In this document: positions 34,495 to 47,282 of the stretch, in pieces
Position numbering within the stretch: position 1 is the first letter of the stretch
How the letters are laid out: each line of letters opens with the position of its first letter
Assembly: GCF_001704115.1 (NCBI RefSeq)
Contig: NZ_CP016895.1
Location: forward strand, 2,976,001-3,040,000
Direction: 5' to 3'
Origin: Acinetobacter larvae
GTDB lineage: Bacteria; Pseudomonadota; Gammaproteobacteria; Pseudomonadales; Moraxellaceae
DNA length: 64,000 nt
The notes under the pieces: generated by a model
What the model saw: only the letters and a program-made list of their open reading frames with translations
Database searches by the model: none
What the model was told of the DNA's origin: nothing
Translations under genes and position numbers: made by a program

Positions 34495-34522
34495 ATATAA
34501 TACAACTTATGTTATGCGAAAT
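34495..34522 (-). mobile_element. Putative dif/pdif-like XerC-XerD site (right, inverted)
   Basis: On the plus strand the site reads XerD-type half ATATAATACAA (34495-34505), spacer CTTATG, XerC-type half TTATGCGAAAT (34512-34522). The XerC half is the exact reverse complement of the one at 33884-33894; the XerD half matches the consensus arm at 8 of 11. The pair is therefore in inverse orientation around one gene, the usual plan of Acinetobacter pdif modules. Confidence 0.65.
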
Positions 34523-34645
34523 ACAGCAGTGATTGTTGATTTTTCACAAAATTAACTATATAAAACAATTAGTTATACAATCGCATCATCCCAAAATAAC
34601 ATATTTAGATGTGGCGACCGCCATCCTTAAATCCTATTTGCGTAA

Positions 34646-34751
34646 TCATTCTAAAACTTGCACTAAACCTTTTTTAATTGGCAAATAGTATAACCATGCC
34701 CATTGCCGCTCTAACAGATCAGCACGTTGGCGAATTGCATCGTATGAACCG
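34646..34751 (-). pseudogene. Possible gene remnant (C-terminal tail only)
   Basis: A leftward stretch of about 34 codons including SYDAIRQRADLLERQWAW and YYLPIKKGLVQVLE, closed by TGA. A stop lies immediately upstream, so only a tail remains. It looks like real protein sequence but I cannot name it. Confidence 0.35.
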
Positions 34752-34790
34752 CTTTACCATATATCAGTATTTTTATTTTTCCAAATAAAA

Positions 34791-34821
34791 AAAATCCCCC
34801 AAGTTTAAGTTGGGGGATTTT
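34791..34821 (-). terminator. Terminator of the rRNA operon
   Basis: AAAATCCCCCAA (34791-34802) and TTGGGGGATTTT (34810-34821) form a perfect 12-bp stem. On the minus strand it is followed by a T run (AAAAAAAA on the plus strand at about 34787-34794), just after the 5S gene. Confidence 0.92.
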
Positions 34822-34831
34822 AGAATCATGA

Positions 34832-34945
34832 GCTGGCGATGACTTACTCTCACATGGGTAACCCCACACTACCATCAGCGCGAAGAGGTTTCACTTCTGA
34901 GTTCGGGAAGGGATCAGGTGGTTCACTCTTGCTATTGTCGCCAGC
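34832..34945 (-). rRNA. rrf: 5S ribosomal RNA
   Basis: The reverse complement begins GCTGGCGACAATAGCAAGAG and ends with CATCGCCAGC, which pair as the 5S terminal stem. The internal CCGAACTCAGAAGTGAAAC is the universal 5S loop sequence. About 114-116 bases; ends may shift by one or two bases. Confidence 0.95.
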
Positions 34946-35131
34946 ACAACTGTTTATGGTGATTTCTGGTCTGATCTGAACATTTTTATTCAGTGCCATA
35001 CTTTCTTAACCAAATGAGTTATTAACGGATTAGAACTGGGTCTGTATTGTAACTAGAATTTCACATGAATCAAGTAGATTTGATTTTAAATGAATCGAAT
35101 GAGCTTTATACAACAACTGTTTGGGTGTTGT

Positions 35132-38022
<2,891 letters not shown>

Positions 38023-38339
38023 TATACAACCCCAAACAGTCGCAAGCACCTACAAGGAGCACTAACAACATCGCAGTTCGAAGTTTCGTGTACTTAAACA
38101 CTGTACAGCTTCAATCTAAATTCACATACCAAAACGCTTGATTCAGTGTTCATTTACTAGTTCTCAATTTGTCTTTTCAAACAAATCAAGTTGAACAATT
38201 TATTTCAGACTCAATTTCTAATCTGTTAATGATTTATCTTGCCTTCGTCAGGTCAAGATACTGTGATAAATCACAGAGGTTAATAAACTTCTGCTTACTA
38301 AGCTCTATAATCTTTCTTAGCCTTACTCATCATAATGAG
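38023..38339. other. rRNA spacer between tRNA-Ala and 23S
   Basis: Internal transcribed spacer of about 317 bases. It holds the right arm of the 23S processing stem (38017-38030). No further gene is seen; a small frame ending near the tRNA is spurious. Confidence 0.7.
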
Positions 38340-38415
38340 TGGTGGAGACTAGGAGAGTCGAACTCCTGACCTCCTGCGTGCAAAGCAGGCGCTCTACCAA
38401 CTAAGCTAAGTCCCC
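38340..38415 (-). tRNA. tRNA-Ala (UGC)
   Basis: The minus strand reads GGGGACTTAGCTTAGTTGGT at the 5' end and ends with an encoded CCA. The anticodon loop TTTGCAC gives UGC. 76 bases, in the 16S-23S spacer as usual. Confidence 0.95.
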
Positions 38416-38490
38416 AGCTTAAATCTACGAGATTATTTCGTATCTACTCTTCCGTCACCCTCTCACAAGATACCTTGCAAGCATAGTTAG

Positions 38491-38567
<77 letters not shown>

Positions 38568-38683
38568 TGAGAAAGTTTTAAAGCGCTGCTTTAAAACTTG
38601 CGCAAGACAGCGTAGCGATATTCGCTTCCATCCTGCCCTCATTTAAAGCGTCATACTTTAAAGTCTTTGACATTCGATACTCT

Positions 38684-38710
38684 GAAGAACAACTTGTTGT
38701 GGATTCTTAC
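38684..38710. other. Left arm of the 16S processing stem
   Basis: This 27-base arm, starting GAAGAACAACTTG, is nearly the reverse complement of 40388-40413, starting GTAAAAATCCACACAAG. The pair brackets the 16S gene and should form its RNase III stem. Confidence 0.8.
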
Positions 38711-38727
38711 CAATCACTAATCTTTCG

Positions 38728-40264
<1,537 letters not shown>

Positions 40265-40466
40265 AAAATCATTAGTGACTTAAGGTCACAATTCTGGCTC
40301 ATCAATTACTGACAAAAAATTTGCTCAAATAAACTTCGAGTAATTCCTACCAATCAATCAATGATAATATTTTCGATCAATCAACCAGTAAAAATCCACA
40401 CAAGTTGTTCTTCATAATCTCTTAATGATCTTCTTACTACTTCGTCAGGAGTAAGCTAGGTCGGCT

Positions 40467-40494
40467 ATTCTACGCCTTATCTTAGATAAGTCAA
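40467..40494 (-). promoter_or_regulatory. rRNA operon promoter P2
   Basis: Minus strand: TTGACT (-35, 40489-40494), 16-base spacer, TAGAAT (-10, 40467-40472), about 200 bases before 16S. Confidence 0.8.
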
Positions 40495-40613
40495 GCAAAA
40501 TTTAATGTTTATTGAATTACTTTCTAATTCACTTAGCTTAACTCATCACTCTGGATTTGCTAAGCATCTGATTTTAAAAAGCTTTTAATCAACATCACCG
40601 CCGATGGATGTGC

Positions 40614-40641
40614 ATTATAGGCTATTTATTTTTAAGTGCAA
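40614..40641 (-). promoter_or_regulatory. rRNA operon promoter P1
   Basis: Minus strand: TTGCAC (-35, 40636-40641), 16-base spacer, TATAAT (-10, 40614-40619). An AT-rich tract directly upstream (about 40645-40700) could serve as an UP element. It is about 147 bases upstream of P2. Confidence 0.8.
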
Positions 40642-40774
40642 GCCCCTTTTTTCATTATTTTATAAAAATTCGAATTTTTTTTATTTTGTGTTATATTTTA
40701 AGTGATCCAGTTCACGAATATGCCGATCCAAGCTTATTTCATAATTCTTAAATATTTGATCGTCTCTAAATGAA

Positions 40775-41284
40775 ATGAAAACACTTATTAAAAGGCTGAT
40801 GCTGCTCTGCAGCTTTGGATGGCTGTCTGTGACAAGCCATGCCATTTCTACACATGATCTCTATATCACCACACTTTCTATTTTGAGTTATGCCAAGTGG
40901 GATAGCAACACGTCAAGCAGACCCATCTTATGTGTAGTCGACAACCCTGCTATTGCGCAGCAATTTAGACAAACAATTCAACAAAATAAATATAATTACC
41001 AAGTTTCAGCACTAAGTTTTGAGCAATTATCACGTGCTACTTGTCAAGCCGTATTTTTTTCGACACTATCAGCTCAAGAAGAGCAAAATGCGATAAACAA
41101 CATACTCAAGCCACCAGTACTAACATTTAGCTCTAAAAACAAACAATGTGAGATTGGTAGTGCTTTTTGTTTATATCAACATAAACAGCTCACAGCTTTT
41201 AAAGTCAATTTAGATAGTCTCGGACAATCTAAAGTACATGTAGACCCTAGAGTCTTATTGTTAGCAAAAACCTCGGAGCGATAA
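40775..41284 (+). CDS. yfiR: YfiR family periplasmic repressor of a diguanylate cyclase
   Basis: A 169-residue protein with a signal peptide cleaved after about SHA (residue 23). In Pseudomonas aeruginosa, YfiR binds the periplasmic part of YfiN and blocks c-di-GMP synthesis. The four cysteines after the signal (C53, C90, C125, C132) have spacings 37, 35 and 7, close to the two disulfides of P. aeruginosa YfiR (39, 35, 7). Its stop overlaps the yfiN start as TAATG, which supports coupled translation with the cyclase it controls. Confidence 0.9.
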   Translation: MKTLIKRLMLLCSFGWLSVTSHAISTHDLYITTLSILSYAKWDSNTSSRPILCVVDNPAIAQQFRQTIQQNKYNYQVSALSFEQLSRATCQAVFFSTLSAQEEQNAINNILKPPVLTFSSKNKQCEIGSAFCLYQHKQLTAFKVNLDSLGQSKVHVDPRVLLLAKTSER

Positions 41285-42495
41285 TGATTAGTCGGATTTA
41301 TCACACTACATCATTACAGAATATCTTTAAGAGATCACAACTGATTGTGTTCGCTCTGACATTTACAGTCTGTTCTATTGTTTTTCTCGTTATTTCGACT
41401 TATACCATGGAGACCTATGCACGACAGAGCTTAATGATTTTAACCGACACGCTGAGTGAACGCATTCAACCCGCTATGGTCTTTAATGACAAACTCACTA
41501 TTAATCAAATTTTAAATGATTATGCAGAAGAATTTCCGATTCGTTCAATACAAGTTGTCGACACCAATCATCAGGAACTGGCGAGTATTTCACATCAGGA
41601 AAATACTTTTATTTCTCTAAACTATATTTTAGACCGTTTATTTTTTAATACCCCTGTTACCCTAGACATCCAGCATAATCAACAAAATTTTGGTCAAATT
41701 ATTGTCTATGGTAATTCATCACAACTGGTGGATTTCTTTTTAAAGATTATTATTAGTTTATGCTTGGTGTTGCTGATTATTTTAGCAGTGCTATTTTGGT
41801 CGGTACGAACTGTATATCAATACCTTATGACTTCTATACGCCCTGTAGTCGATACAGCACATGCCATCAGCGAAAAAAAGAATTATCAATTACGCTTTCC
41901 GCCATCAGAGATCAAAGAATTCCAAGATATTACTATTGTTTTTAACCAGCTTTTAGAAAAAATTCAGGCTTCCAATCAACAATTACAATCCGAAAATGAC
42001 TTATTATTTCATCAAGCGCGTCATGATGAACTCACACAACTTCCCAATCGTCATTATTTTTACCAACAACTCTTTCATATATTTTCTACTGTAGAAAAAG
42101 AAAATAGTGCATTAATGTTTATCGACAATAATAACTTTAAAATTATTAATGATCACTACGGACATTTAGCAGGTGATGCCGTACTCAAAGAGATGGCGAT
42201 ACGCTTACGCCGCAATCTTAGAAAAGATGATTTTGTTGCGCGCCTTGGTGGTGATGAATTCGGTGTCATCATTAAAGATATAAAACACGAGGATAATTTA
42301 AGAAAAATTAGTGAACACTTATTAAGCTGTTGTACAATACCGATTAATTATGAAGGTGTTGAAATCTATTTTAGTTTTAGTATTGGCATTGCTTTCTTTC
42401 ATTGTGCAAGCACACCTGAAGATGTCATCACGGCTGCTGATAGTGCAATGTATAAAGCTAAACTTATGGAACAACGCTGGTATATATCACCTTAA
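41284..42495 (+). CDS. yfiN: Membrane diguanylate cyclase YfiN (TpbB/DgcN type)
   Basis: A 403-residue protein: membrane helix 1 (about 18-42), a periplasmic CHASE8/PAS-like domain (about 43-148), helix 2 (about 150-172), a HAMP-like linker and a GGDEF domain (about 235-400). The active site is RLGGDEFGV (about 320), with the inhibitory I-site RKDD five residues before GGDEF. The first metal-site motif reads FIDNNNFK where most enzymes have D-x-D; the leading Asp is kept. It makes c-di-GMP and is expected to be held off by YfiR and relieved by YfiB. Confidence 0.92.
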   Translation: MISRIYHTTSLQNIFKRSQLIVFALTFTVCSIVFLVISTYTMETYARQSLMILTDTLSERIQPAMVFNDKLTINQILNDYAEEFPIRSIQVVDTNHQELASISHQENTFISLNYILDRLFFNTPVTLDIQHNQQNFGQIIVYGNSSQLVDFFLKIIISLCLVLLIILAVLFWSVRTVYQYLMTSIRPVVDTAHAISEKKNYQLRFPPSEIKEFQDITIVFNQLLEKIQASNQQLQSENDLLFHQARHDELTQLPNRHYFYQQLFHIFSTVEKENSALMFIDNNNFKIINDHYGHLAGDAVLKEMAIRLRRNLRKDDFVARLGGDEFGVIIKDIKHEDNLRKISEHLLSCCTIPINYEGVEIYFSFSIGIAFFHCASTPEDVITAADSAMYKAKLMEQRWYISP

Positions 42496-42506
42496 TTGAA
42501 TGGAAA

Positions 42507-42998
42507 ATGAATAATCTCATGCTCAGCAAAAGTTTTAAATTCTTCACCATTATCTTTATGGCTGTCGCATTAAATGCCTGTATGAATCTCGGGAATTTAA
42601 GCTATAAACAAGCACGTGTTTTGAAAAAAGAAGGCTTTGTTCTGACTGATGAAGGCTGGACATTAGCACTACCAGAACGCTTACTTTTTGATTTTGATAG
42701 CTTTGATATAACAGCTGACAAGCAAAATGAATTGACTCACTTAGCCAATCAACTGCACAAATACAACTTGAATAAACTAAAAGTTGTCGGCCATACAGAT
42801 GATTTAGGTGAAGCAAACTATAACCAAAAACTCTCAGAAAAACGCGCGCAACGTGTAGCACAGATTTTCTTAGAACAGGGTTTTAACAACAATAATATTC
42901 ATATTATTGGTCGGGGCTCTAAACAACCTTTAGTGGTGAATGATTCAGACAAAAACCGAGCCATTAACCGCCGCGTCAATATTGTGATTATTCCTTAA
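42507..42998 (+). CDS. yfiB: YfiB-type OmpA-like outer membrane lipoprotein
   Basis: A 163-residue lipoprotein with lipobox LNAC at about residue 22-25 and a peptidoglycan-binding OmpA domain (LLFDFDSFDITADKQ near 60, VVGHTDDLGEANYN near 96, LSEKRAQRVAQIF, and GRGSKQPLV near 138). In P. aeruginosa YfiB sequesters YfiR at the outer membrane and so activates YfiN. The gene follows yfiN by 11 bases. The three-gene order yfiR-yfiN-yfiB is complete. Confidence 0.9.
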   Translation: MNNLMLSKSFKFFTIIFMAVALNACMNLGNLSYKQARVLKKEGFVLTDEGWTLALPERLLFDFDSFDITADKQNELTHLANQLHKYNLNKLKVVGHTDDLGEANYNQKLSEKRAQRVAQIFLEQGFNNNNIHIIGRGSKQPLVVNDSDKNRAINRRVNIVIIP

Positions 42999-43383
42999 AC
43001 ACCACAATACAGCCTCTTTATACTGTATTGTACGAGGGCATAGATATTCCATTTTTAACTGTATAAATGGATTATCTATGCCCTCAGTTTTTTCAAAACT
43101 TTAACGCTTATATTTAATGCTTATAATAGATAACGCTTATCATCGGTTATTCGCATTTCCCTATTATAAACATGCACGCATAGAAGATACGTAATGCCAT
43201 GTAGAGCTATAAACTAAATAGATGTGTATTGGATAAATAAGCCACAACATAGAACAAACCGACAAGCGGATATACAATAAACATGCTTTGTATTAAAACA
43301 AGATGGCTTAAAAAGAAGATGATAGATGATTTAGAAGAAATAGATCATTAAATAATAGGGTAGAGAGAAAACTCAATATTGAT
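42999..43383. other. Gap between yfiB and the tRNA cluster
   Basis: About 385 bases without a gene. It holds two hairpins after yfiB (listed) and AT-rich sequence next to the last tRNA. No clear terminator for the leftward tRNA transcript was found. Confidence 0.6.
43004..43095 (+). terminator. Tandem hairpins and terminator after yfiB
   Basis: First, ACAATACAG (43004-43012) pairs with CTGTATTGT (43023-43031). Second, GAGGGCATAGATA (43034-43046) pairs with TATCTATGCCCTC (43073-43085), extended inside by TCCATTT/AAATGGA to about 20 pairs, and followed by AGTTTTTT. The second is a strong rho-independent terminator. Confidence 0.85.
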
Positions 43384-43460
43384 TGGTCGGAATGATAGGA
43401 TTTGAACCTACGACCCCTTACACCCCATGCAAGTGCGCTACCAGACTGCGCTACATTCCG
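43384..43460 (-). tRNA. tRNA-Pro (GGG)
   Basis: The minus strand reads CGGAATGTAGCGCAGTCTGG at the 5' end, anticodon loop ATGGGGT (GGG), and encoded CCA. Last gene of the five-tRNA cluster. Confidence 0.92.
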
Positions 43461-43502
43461 AATTTTATTTTTTTGACGGGCAAAACAGTTCAATCTTAAA
43501 AA

Positions 43503-43579
<77 letters not shown>

Positions 43580-43601
43580 ATGTTTAACTTCCAAAAGAAG
43601 T

Positions 43602-43678
43602 TGGGGTGAATGATGGGGCTCGAACCCACGACAACCGGAATCACAATCCGGGGCTCTACCAACTGAGCTACATCCACC
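43602..43678 (-). tRNA. tRNA-His (GUG)
   Basis: The minus strand begins GGTGGATGTAGCTCAGTTGG, with the extra 5' G (position -1) opposite C73 typical of tRNA-His; anticodon loop TTGTGAT (GUG); encoded CCA. Confidence 0.94.
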
Positions 43679-43713
43679 GTCATTTTGGTTCTAATGATCA
43701 GGCATATCCAAAG

Positions 43714-43790
43714 TGGCGCGCCTGACAGGATTCGAACCTGTGACCATCCGCTTAGAAGGCGGATGCTCTATCCAACTGAGCTACAGGCGC
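43714..43790 (-). tRNA. tRNA-Arg (UCU)
   Basis: The minus strand begins GCGCCTGTAGCTCAGTTGGA, anticodon loop CTTCTAA (UCU), encoded CCA. Confidence 0.94.
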
Positions 43791-43836
43791 GTAACGATGA
43801 TATACAATATCACGCGATACCGTTGCCTTGAAGAAT

Positions 43837-43913
<77 letters not shown>

Positions 43914-43958
43914 TTCATCTCAGCTTTTGCATATCGCACATCGTGCGGTACGGTGTGC

Positions 43959-43987
43959 ATTCTAGGCGTGACGCCGTACGACGTCAA
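43959..43987 (-). promoter_or_regulatory. Promoter of the tRNA cluster
   Basis: Minus strand: TTGACG (-35, 43982-43987), 17-base spacer, TAGAAT (-10, 43959-43964). The spacer and flanks are GC-rich, as is common for growth-rate controlled stable RNA promoters. Confidence 0.8.
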
Positions 43988-44053
43988 CACCTATCTTGAA
44001 AAAAAAATCAAAAAAGCCTTCAAATGTATATTTATCAGGCATTTTGCTTATTT

Positions 44054-45130
44054 TTAGCGCTGCATTGCCGCACTAAACGCCAACATTCGATCTAAAGGTT
44101 GTTTGGCACGCTCTCGCAGTGCTGGATCAACATGAATTTCTTGGTGCATATGCTGCAACACATCTAAGATACCTTGCAGATCATTCATTGCCATCCAAGG
44201 GCAATGTGCACAAGAACGACAGGTCGCCCCTTCACCAGCTGTAGGTGCTTCAATTAAGGTTTTTTCTGGAACAACTTGCTGCATTTTATAGAAAATACCG
44301 CGGTCTGTTGCTACGATCATGGTTTGCTGTGGCAAAGTCTTGGCTGCTTGAATCAGCTGTGACGTACTGCCTACCGCATCAGCCACCGCAATCACAGACA
44401 TCGGAGATTCTGGATGCACCAATACCGCAGCATCTGGATAAAGTGCACGCATTTTTTCAATACCACGCGAACGAAATTCCTCATGCACAATGCAAGCACC
44501 ATCCCAAAGTAACATCTCTGCTTTGGTTTTATTTTTGATATAACGCCCTAAATGCTGATCAGGTGCCCAAATAATTTTTTCCCCCAGACTATCGAGATGT
44601 TCAATAATCTCTACAGCACAGCTTGAGGTGACCACCCAATCGGCACGAGCTTTCACTGCTGCGGAGGTATTGGCATAGACCACCACGGTATGATCTGGAT
44701 GAGCATCACAGAATTGTGTAAATTGATCTACAGGACAGCCTAAATCCAATGAACAGGTCGCTTCTAAGGTCGGCATTAAAATGGTTTTTTCAGGTGATAA
44801 AATCTTAGCGGTTTCACCCATAAATTTCACCCCAGCCACCACCAAGGTTTTTGCAGGATGATCACGACCGAAACGAGCCATCTCTAACGAGTCAGCAACA
44901 CAGCCTCCCGTTGCTTCAGCCAACTCCTGCACAATCGGATCACAATAATAATGTGCGACCAACACGGCTTCTTGCTTTAACAATTCCGCTTTAATCTGTT
45001 CAAACATCTGCTGCTTATGTGCATCAGTATGTACTTGTCCTTGAGGTGCACCCAACTGGTCTAAGTGTTGTTGCACAATAGCTTTGGCATCTTGATCTAA
45101 AACATCAATACCTTGACTAGAACCTTTCAT
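44054..45130 (-). CDS. nadA: Quinolinate synthase A
   Basis: NadA (358 aa) condenses iminoaspartate with dihydroxyacetone phosphate to quinolinate for NAD synthesis, using an oxygen-sensitive [4Fe-4S] cluster. The substrate region [19 protein letters not shown] lies near residue 58; the three family cluster cysteines are expected in [11 protein letters not shown] (about 130), [10 protein letters not shown] (about 203) and [13 protein letters not shown] (about 300). The reading frame is complete; no nadB or nadC is adjacent. Confidence 0.95.
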   Translation of the reverse strand: MKGSSQGIDVLDQDAKAIVQQHLDQLGAPQGQVHTDAHKQQMFEQIKAELLKQEAVLVAHYYCDPIVQELAEATGGCVADSLEMARFGRDHPAKTLVVAGVKFMGETAKILSPEKTILMPTLEATCSLDLGCPVDQFTQFCDAHPDHTVVVYANTSAAVKARADWVVTSSCAVEIIEHLDSLGEKIIWAPDQHLGRYIKNKTKAEMLLWDGACIVHEEFRSRGIEKMRALYPDAAVLVHPESPMSVIAVADAVGSTSQLIQAAKTLPQQTMIVATDRGIFYKMQQVVPEKTLIEAPTAGEGATCRSCAHCPWMAMNDLQGILDVLQHMHQEIHVDPALRERAKQPLDRMLAFSAAMQR

Positions 45131-45234
45131 GGCAGGTCTTCTCTATCCTTTTGCTTGCGTTTGCTTGCGAGAATGAAATAACAATACTCAGCTGTTTCAT
45201 CAGCACTGTATTTGAAAATACTCGGTATTTGCAA

Positions 45235-45257
45235 AAAGCCTCCCTGTGGGAGGCTTT
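45235..45257 (-). terminator. Terminator after argJ
   Basis: AAAGCCTCCC and GGGAGGCTTT (45235-45244, 45248-45257), 3-base loop; on the minus strand a T run follows. It is 12 bases past the argJ stop. Confidence 0.88.
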
Positions 45258-45268
45258 AAAACAAATGA

Positions 45269-46489
45269 TTATGAACGATAATCTGCGTTTATCTTGACAT
45301 AGTCATAAGATAAGTCACAAGTATACACGGTATCTTTCGCCACGCCTCGCCCGAGATCTACACGGATGGTCATTTCTGGCCTTTGCATCACAGCCACACC
45401 TGCCGCTTCGGTATAATCTTCAGCTGCACCACCATCCTTACAGATTTGTACATCATCCAACCAAACCTGAACTTTATTGACGTCTAAATCAACCACACCA
45501 GCATAGCCGATGGCACAAAGGATACGCCCCCAATTGGGGTCTGAAGCAAATAAAGCAGTTTTAACCAAGGGAGAATGCGCAATACTATAGGCAACATCAC
45601 AACATTCTTGTGTATGTGCACCGCCTTCTACAGTAACGGTGATGAATTTAGTCGCGCCTTCACCATCACGCACAATTAACTGTGCCAGACGCGTCATGAC
45701 GCGCTCTAATACCTCGGCAACCACGCCATAACGTGGATCATCCAGATTTTCTAGACAAGCCCCACCCGCCTGACCTGTTGCCGCTAGAATGCAAGAATCA
45801 TTGGTCGAGGTATCACCATCAATCGTAATACGGTTAAATGAGCGATTCACTGTCCGCGTCAATAGCTGTTGCAATATCTCAGCAGATATCGGGAAATCCG
45901 TGGCAACAAAAGCTAACATGGTCGCCATATTGGGACGAATCATGCCTGCACCTTTAGAAATACCCGTCATGCTATAGACAATACCATCACATTCGAATTG
46001 TTCTGAAGCACCTTTAGGCGTGGTATCGGTGGTCATAATTCCTGCCGCGGCATCCACCCACGCATCATCACGCAAAGCCGCAAGCGCCTGCGGTAAGCCA
46101 TCGATTAAACGTTGAATGGGTAATTGCTCACCAATGACCCCTGTTGAAAATGGCAATACCTGCGCCATCTCAACTGCTGCCAGCTCTGATAGCTTCAAAC
46201 AGCTTTGCTGCGCATTGCTTAAGCCTTGCGGTCCCGTACCAGCATTGGCATTGCCTGTATTAATCAGCAAATAGCGCGGGTTACTTTGTTCTAGATGCAT
46301 TTTAGACACTGTGACAGGTGCTGCACAAAAAGCATTTTGCGTAAAAACACCAGCCACTTGAGTATCTGCTGCAAATTGCAATAATACTAAATCACGTCGG
46401 TTGGGATAACGAATATATGCTTCCACTGCGCTTAATTTTACCCCTTGAACCACATGCATCTGTGGCATTGAGACGTCACCAACTGCCAT
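45269..46489 (-). CDS. argJ: Bifunctional glutamate N-acetyltransferase / amino-acid acetyltransferase
   Basis: ArgJ (406 aa) recycles the acetyl group between N-acetylornithine and glutamate in arginine synthesis. It cleaves itself before the nucleophile Thr in [13 protein letters not shown] (about residue 186-198). Other family blocks include [11 protein letters not shown] near 50, [11 protein letters not shown] near 88 and [16 protein letters not shown] near 300. It is a single gene with its own terminator. Confidence 0.95.
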   Translation of the reverse strand: MAVGDVSMPQMHVVQGVKLSAVEAYIRYPNRRDLVLLQFAADTQVAGVFTQNAFCAAPVTVSKMHLEQSNPRYLLINTGNANAGTGPQGLSNAQQSCLKLSELAAVEMAQVLPFSTGVIGEQLPIQRLIDGLPQALAALRDDAWVDAAAGIMTTDTTPKGASEQFECDGIVYSMTGISKGAGMIRPNMATMLAFVATDFPISAEILQQLLTRTVNRSFNRITIDGDTSTNDSCILAATGQAGGACLENLDDPRYGVVAEVLERVMTRLAQLIVRDGEGATKFITVTVEGGAHTQECCDVAYSIAHSPLVKTALFASDPNWGRILCAIGYAGVVDLDVNKVQVWLDDVQICKDGGAAEDYTEAAGVAVMQRPEMTIRVDLGRGVAKDTVYTCDLSYDYVKINADYRS

Positions 46490-46576
46490 TTTAAGTATCC
46501 ATCTATCGTGTTAATAAAAAATCAGCTTAGTGCAAAGTACAGAAAAAATCGAGCTTAATTCTTATCAATTCTATAA

Positions 46577-46614
46577 TTTTAATTCAAATTTTTAATTCAA
46601 ACTTTTAATTCAAA
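46577..46614. repeat. 13-bp repeat upstream of argJ
   Basis: TTTTAATTCAAA occurs three times at 13-bp spacing (46577, 46590, 46603). It lies in the intergenic region between the small secreted protein gene and argJ. Confidence 0.88.
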
Positions 46615-46632
46615 GCATGCCTTCGATAAGCA

Positions 46633-46654
46633 AACAGCACGCGAGCGTGCTGTT
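46633..46654 (-). terminator. Hairpin after the small secreted protein gene
   Basis: AACAGCACG (46633-46641) and CGTGCTGTT (46646-46654) with a 4-base loop. On the minus strand a short T-rich tract follows. Probably the terminator of the gene ending at 46720. Confidence 0.65.
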
Positions 46655-46719
46655 GTATTCTATATGATCACTGTTCTAAGTTAAGCAGTTATGCTTGCAT
46701 TATGTTTGATCGCCAATCC

Positions 46720-47076
46720 TTATGGCTTTGCTGCGCTGTTCACACGTTCCAAAAGCGTTTGTTTGGCTTTATCTTGGCTACGTGCGGACAATGCTGGGTT
46801 ATTGGCAACGATACGGCTCGCAGTTGCTGCAGTCGCAGGAACAATCGCAGCAGTAACCAAGCTAATCGGACGCCCAGCAGTATCGCCTAAAGTATAACGA
46901 ATCCCCGTACGAGGGCTAATCACAGTGGTGTTATCCCGTTTAACTTCAGTTTGTGCAACAACCTGACCAGTCGCCGCTTGAACCTTGTCGAGTGAAACCG
47001 TTTCTTTGGCTTGTGCAAGCATTGCAAGGGGTAATGTACATGCTGTAAATAATGCGATTTTGATAAGTTTTTGCAT
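46720..47076 (-). CDS. Small exported protein, unknown
   Basis: A 118-residue protein from ATG at 47076, which has GGAAAG upstream (an in-frame start at 47118 is unlikely). A signal peptide (MQKLIKIALFTACTLPLAML, cleavage after AQA at about residue 23) is followed by a polar, Thr/Ala-rich domain with RTGIRYTLGDTAGRP near 57. No cysteine remains after the signal and no membrane helix follows, so a free periplasmic protein is likely. Family not recognised. It lies between secA and argJ. Confidence 0.8.
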   Translation of the reverse strand: MQKLIKIALFTACTLPLAMLAQAKETVSLDKVQAATGQVVAQTEVKRDNTTVISPRTGIRYTLGDTAGRPISLVTAAIVPATAATASRIVANNPALSARSQDKAKQTLLERVNSAAKP

Positions 47077-47282
47077 TGTCTTTCCAAGTTCCCATATCTG
47101 TTGCAAAAGTTCATTCAACTTTATGCAAGTAAGTGGTTTATACGCTTCATTGACATTTCACTTATCATTATATGATGTGTCAAGCGCTGTTAATCATTTG
47201 TAAAAAAAGCAGAACCCAAGCCCTGCTTTTTTTAAGTTCTTACTTTAACGTAAGTTTTATCAGGTCATCTTGCCTTGAAGAC

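Larger units (their letters stand above)
34523..34831. other. Gene-poor stretch between the putative Xer module and the 5S rRNA
   Basis: No complete gene. It holds the rRNA operon terminator at 34791-34821 and, on the minus strand at about 34646-34751, a coding-like tail (ending LLERQWAWLYYLPIKKG...) with no start. Confidence 0.6.
40265..40774. other. Control region between the rRNA operon and yfiR
   Basis: 510 bases without a gene. Two leftward rRNA promoters and the 16S processing arm are listed separately. The yfiR promoter must also be here, within the last 130 bases; AT-rich sequence at 40640-40700 lies upstream of both directions. No boxA-type antitermination site was recognised. Confidence 0.7.

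Noticed and set aside
33884-34522. The 12-bp inverted repeats as ends of an insertion sequence
   Set aside because: There is no transposase and no target duplication, and each repeat continues into a XerD-like arm with a 6-base spacer, which fits a Xer site better.
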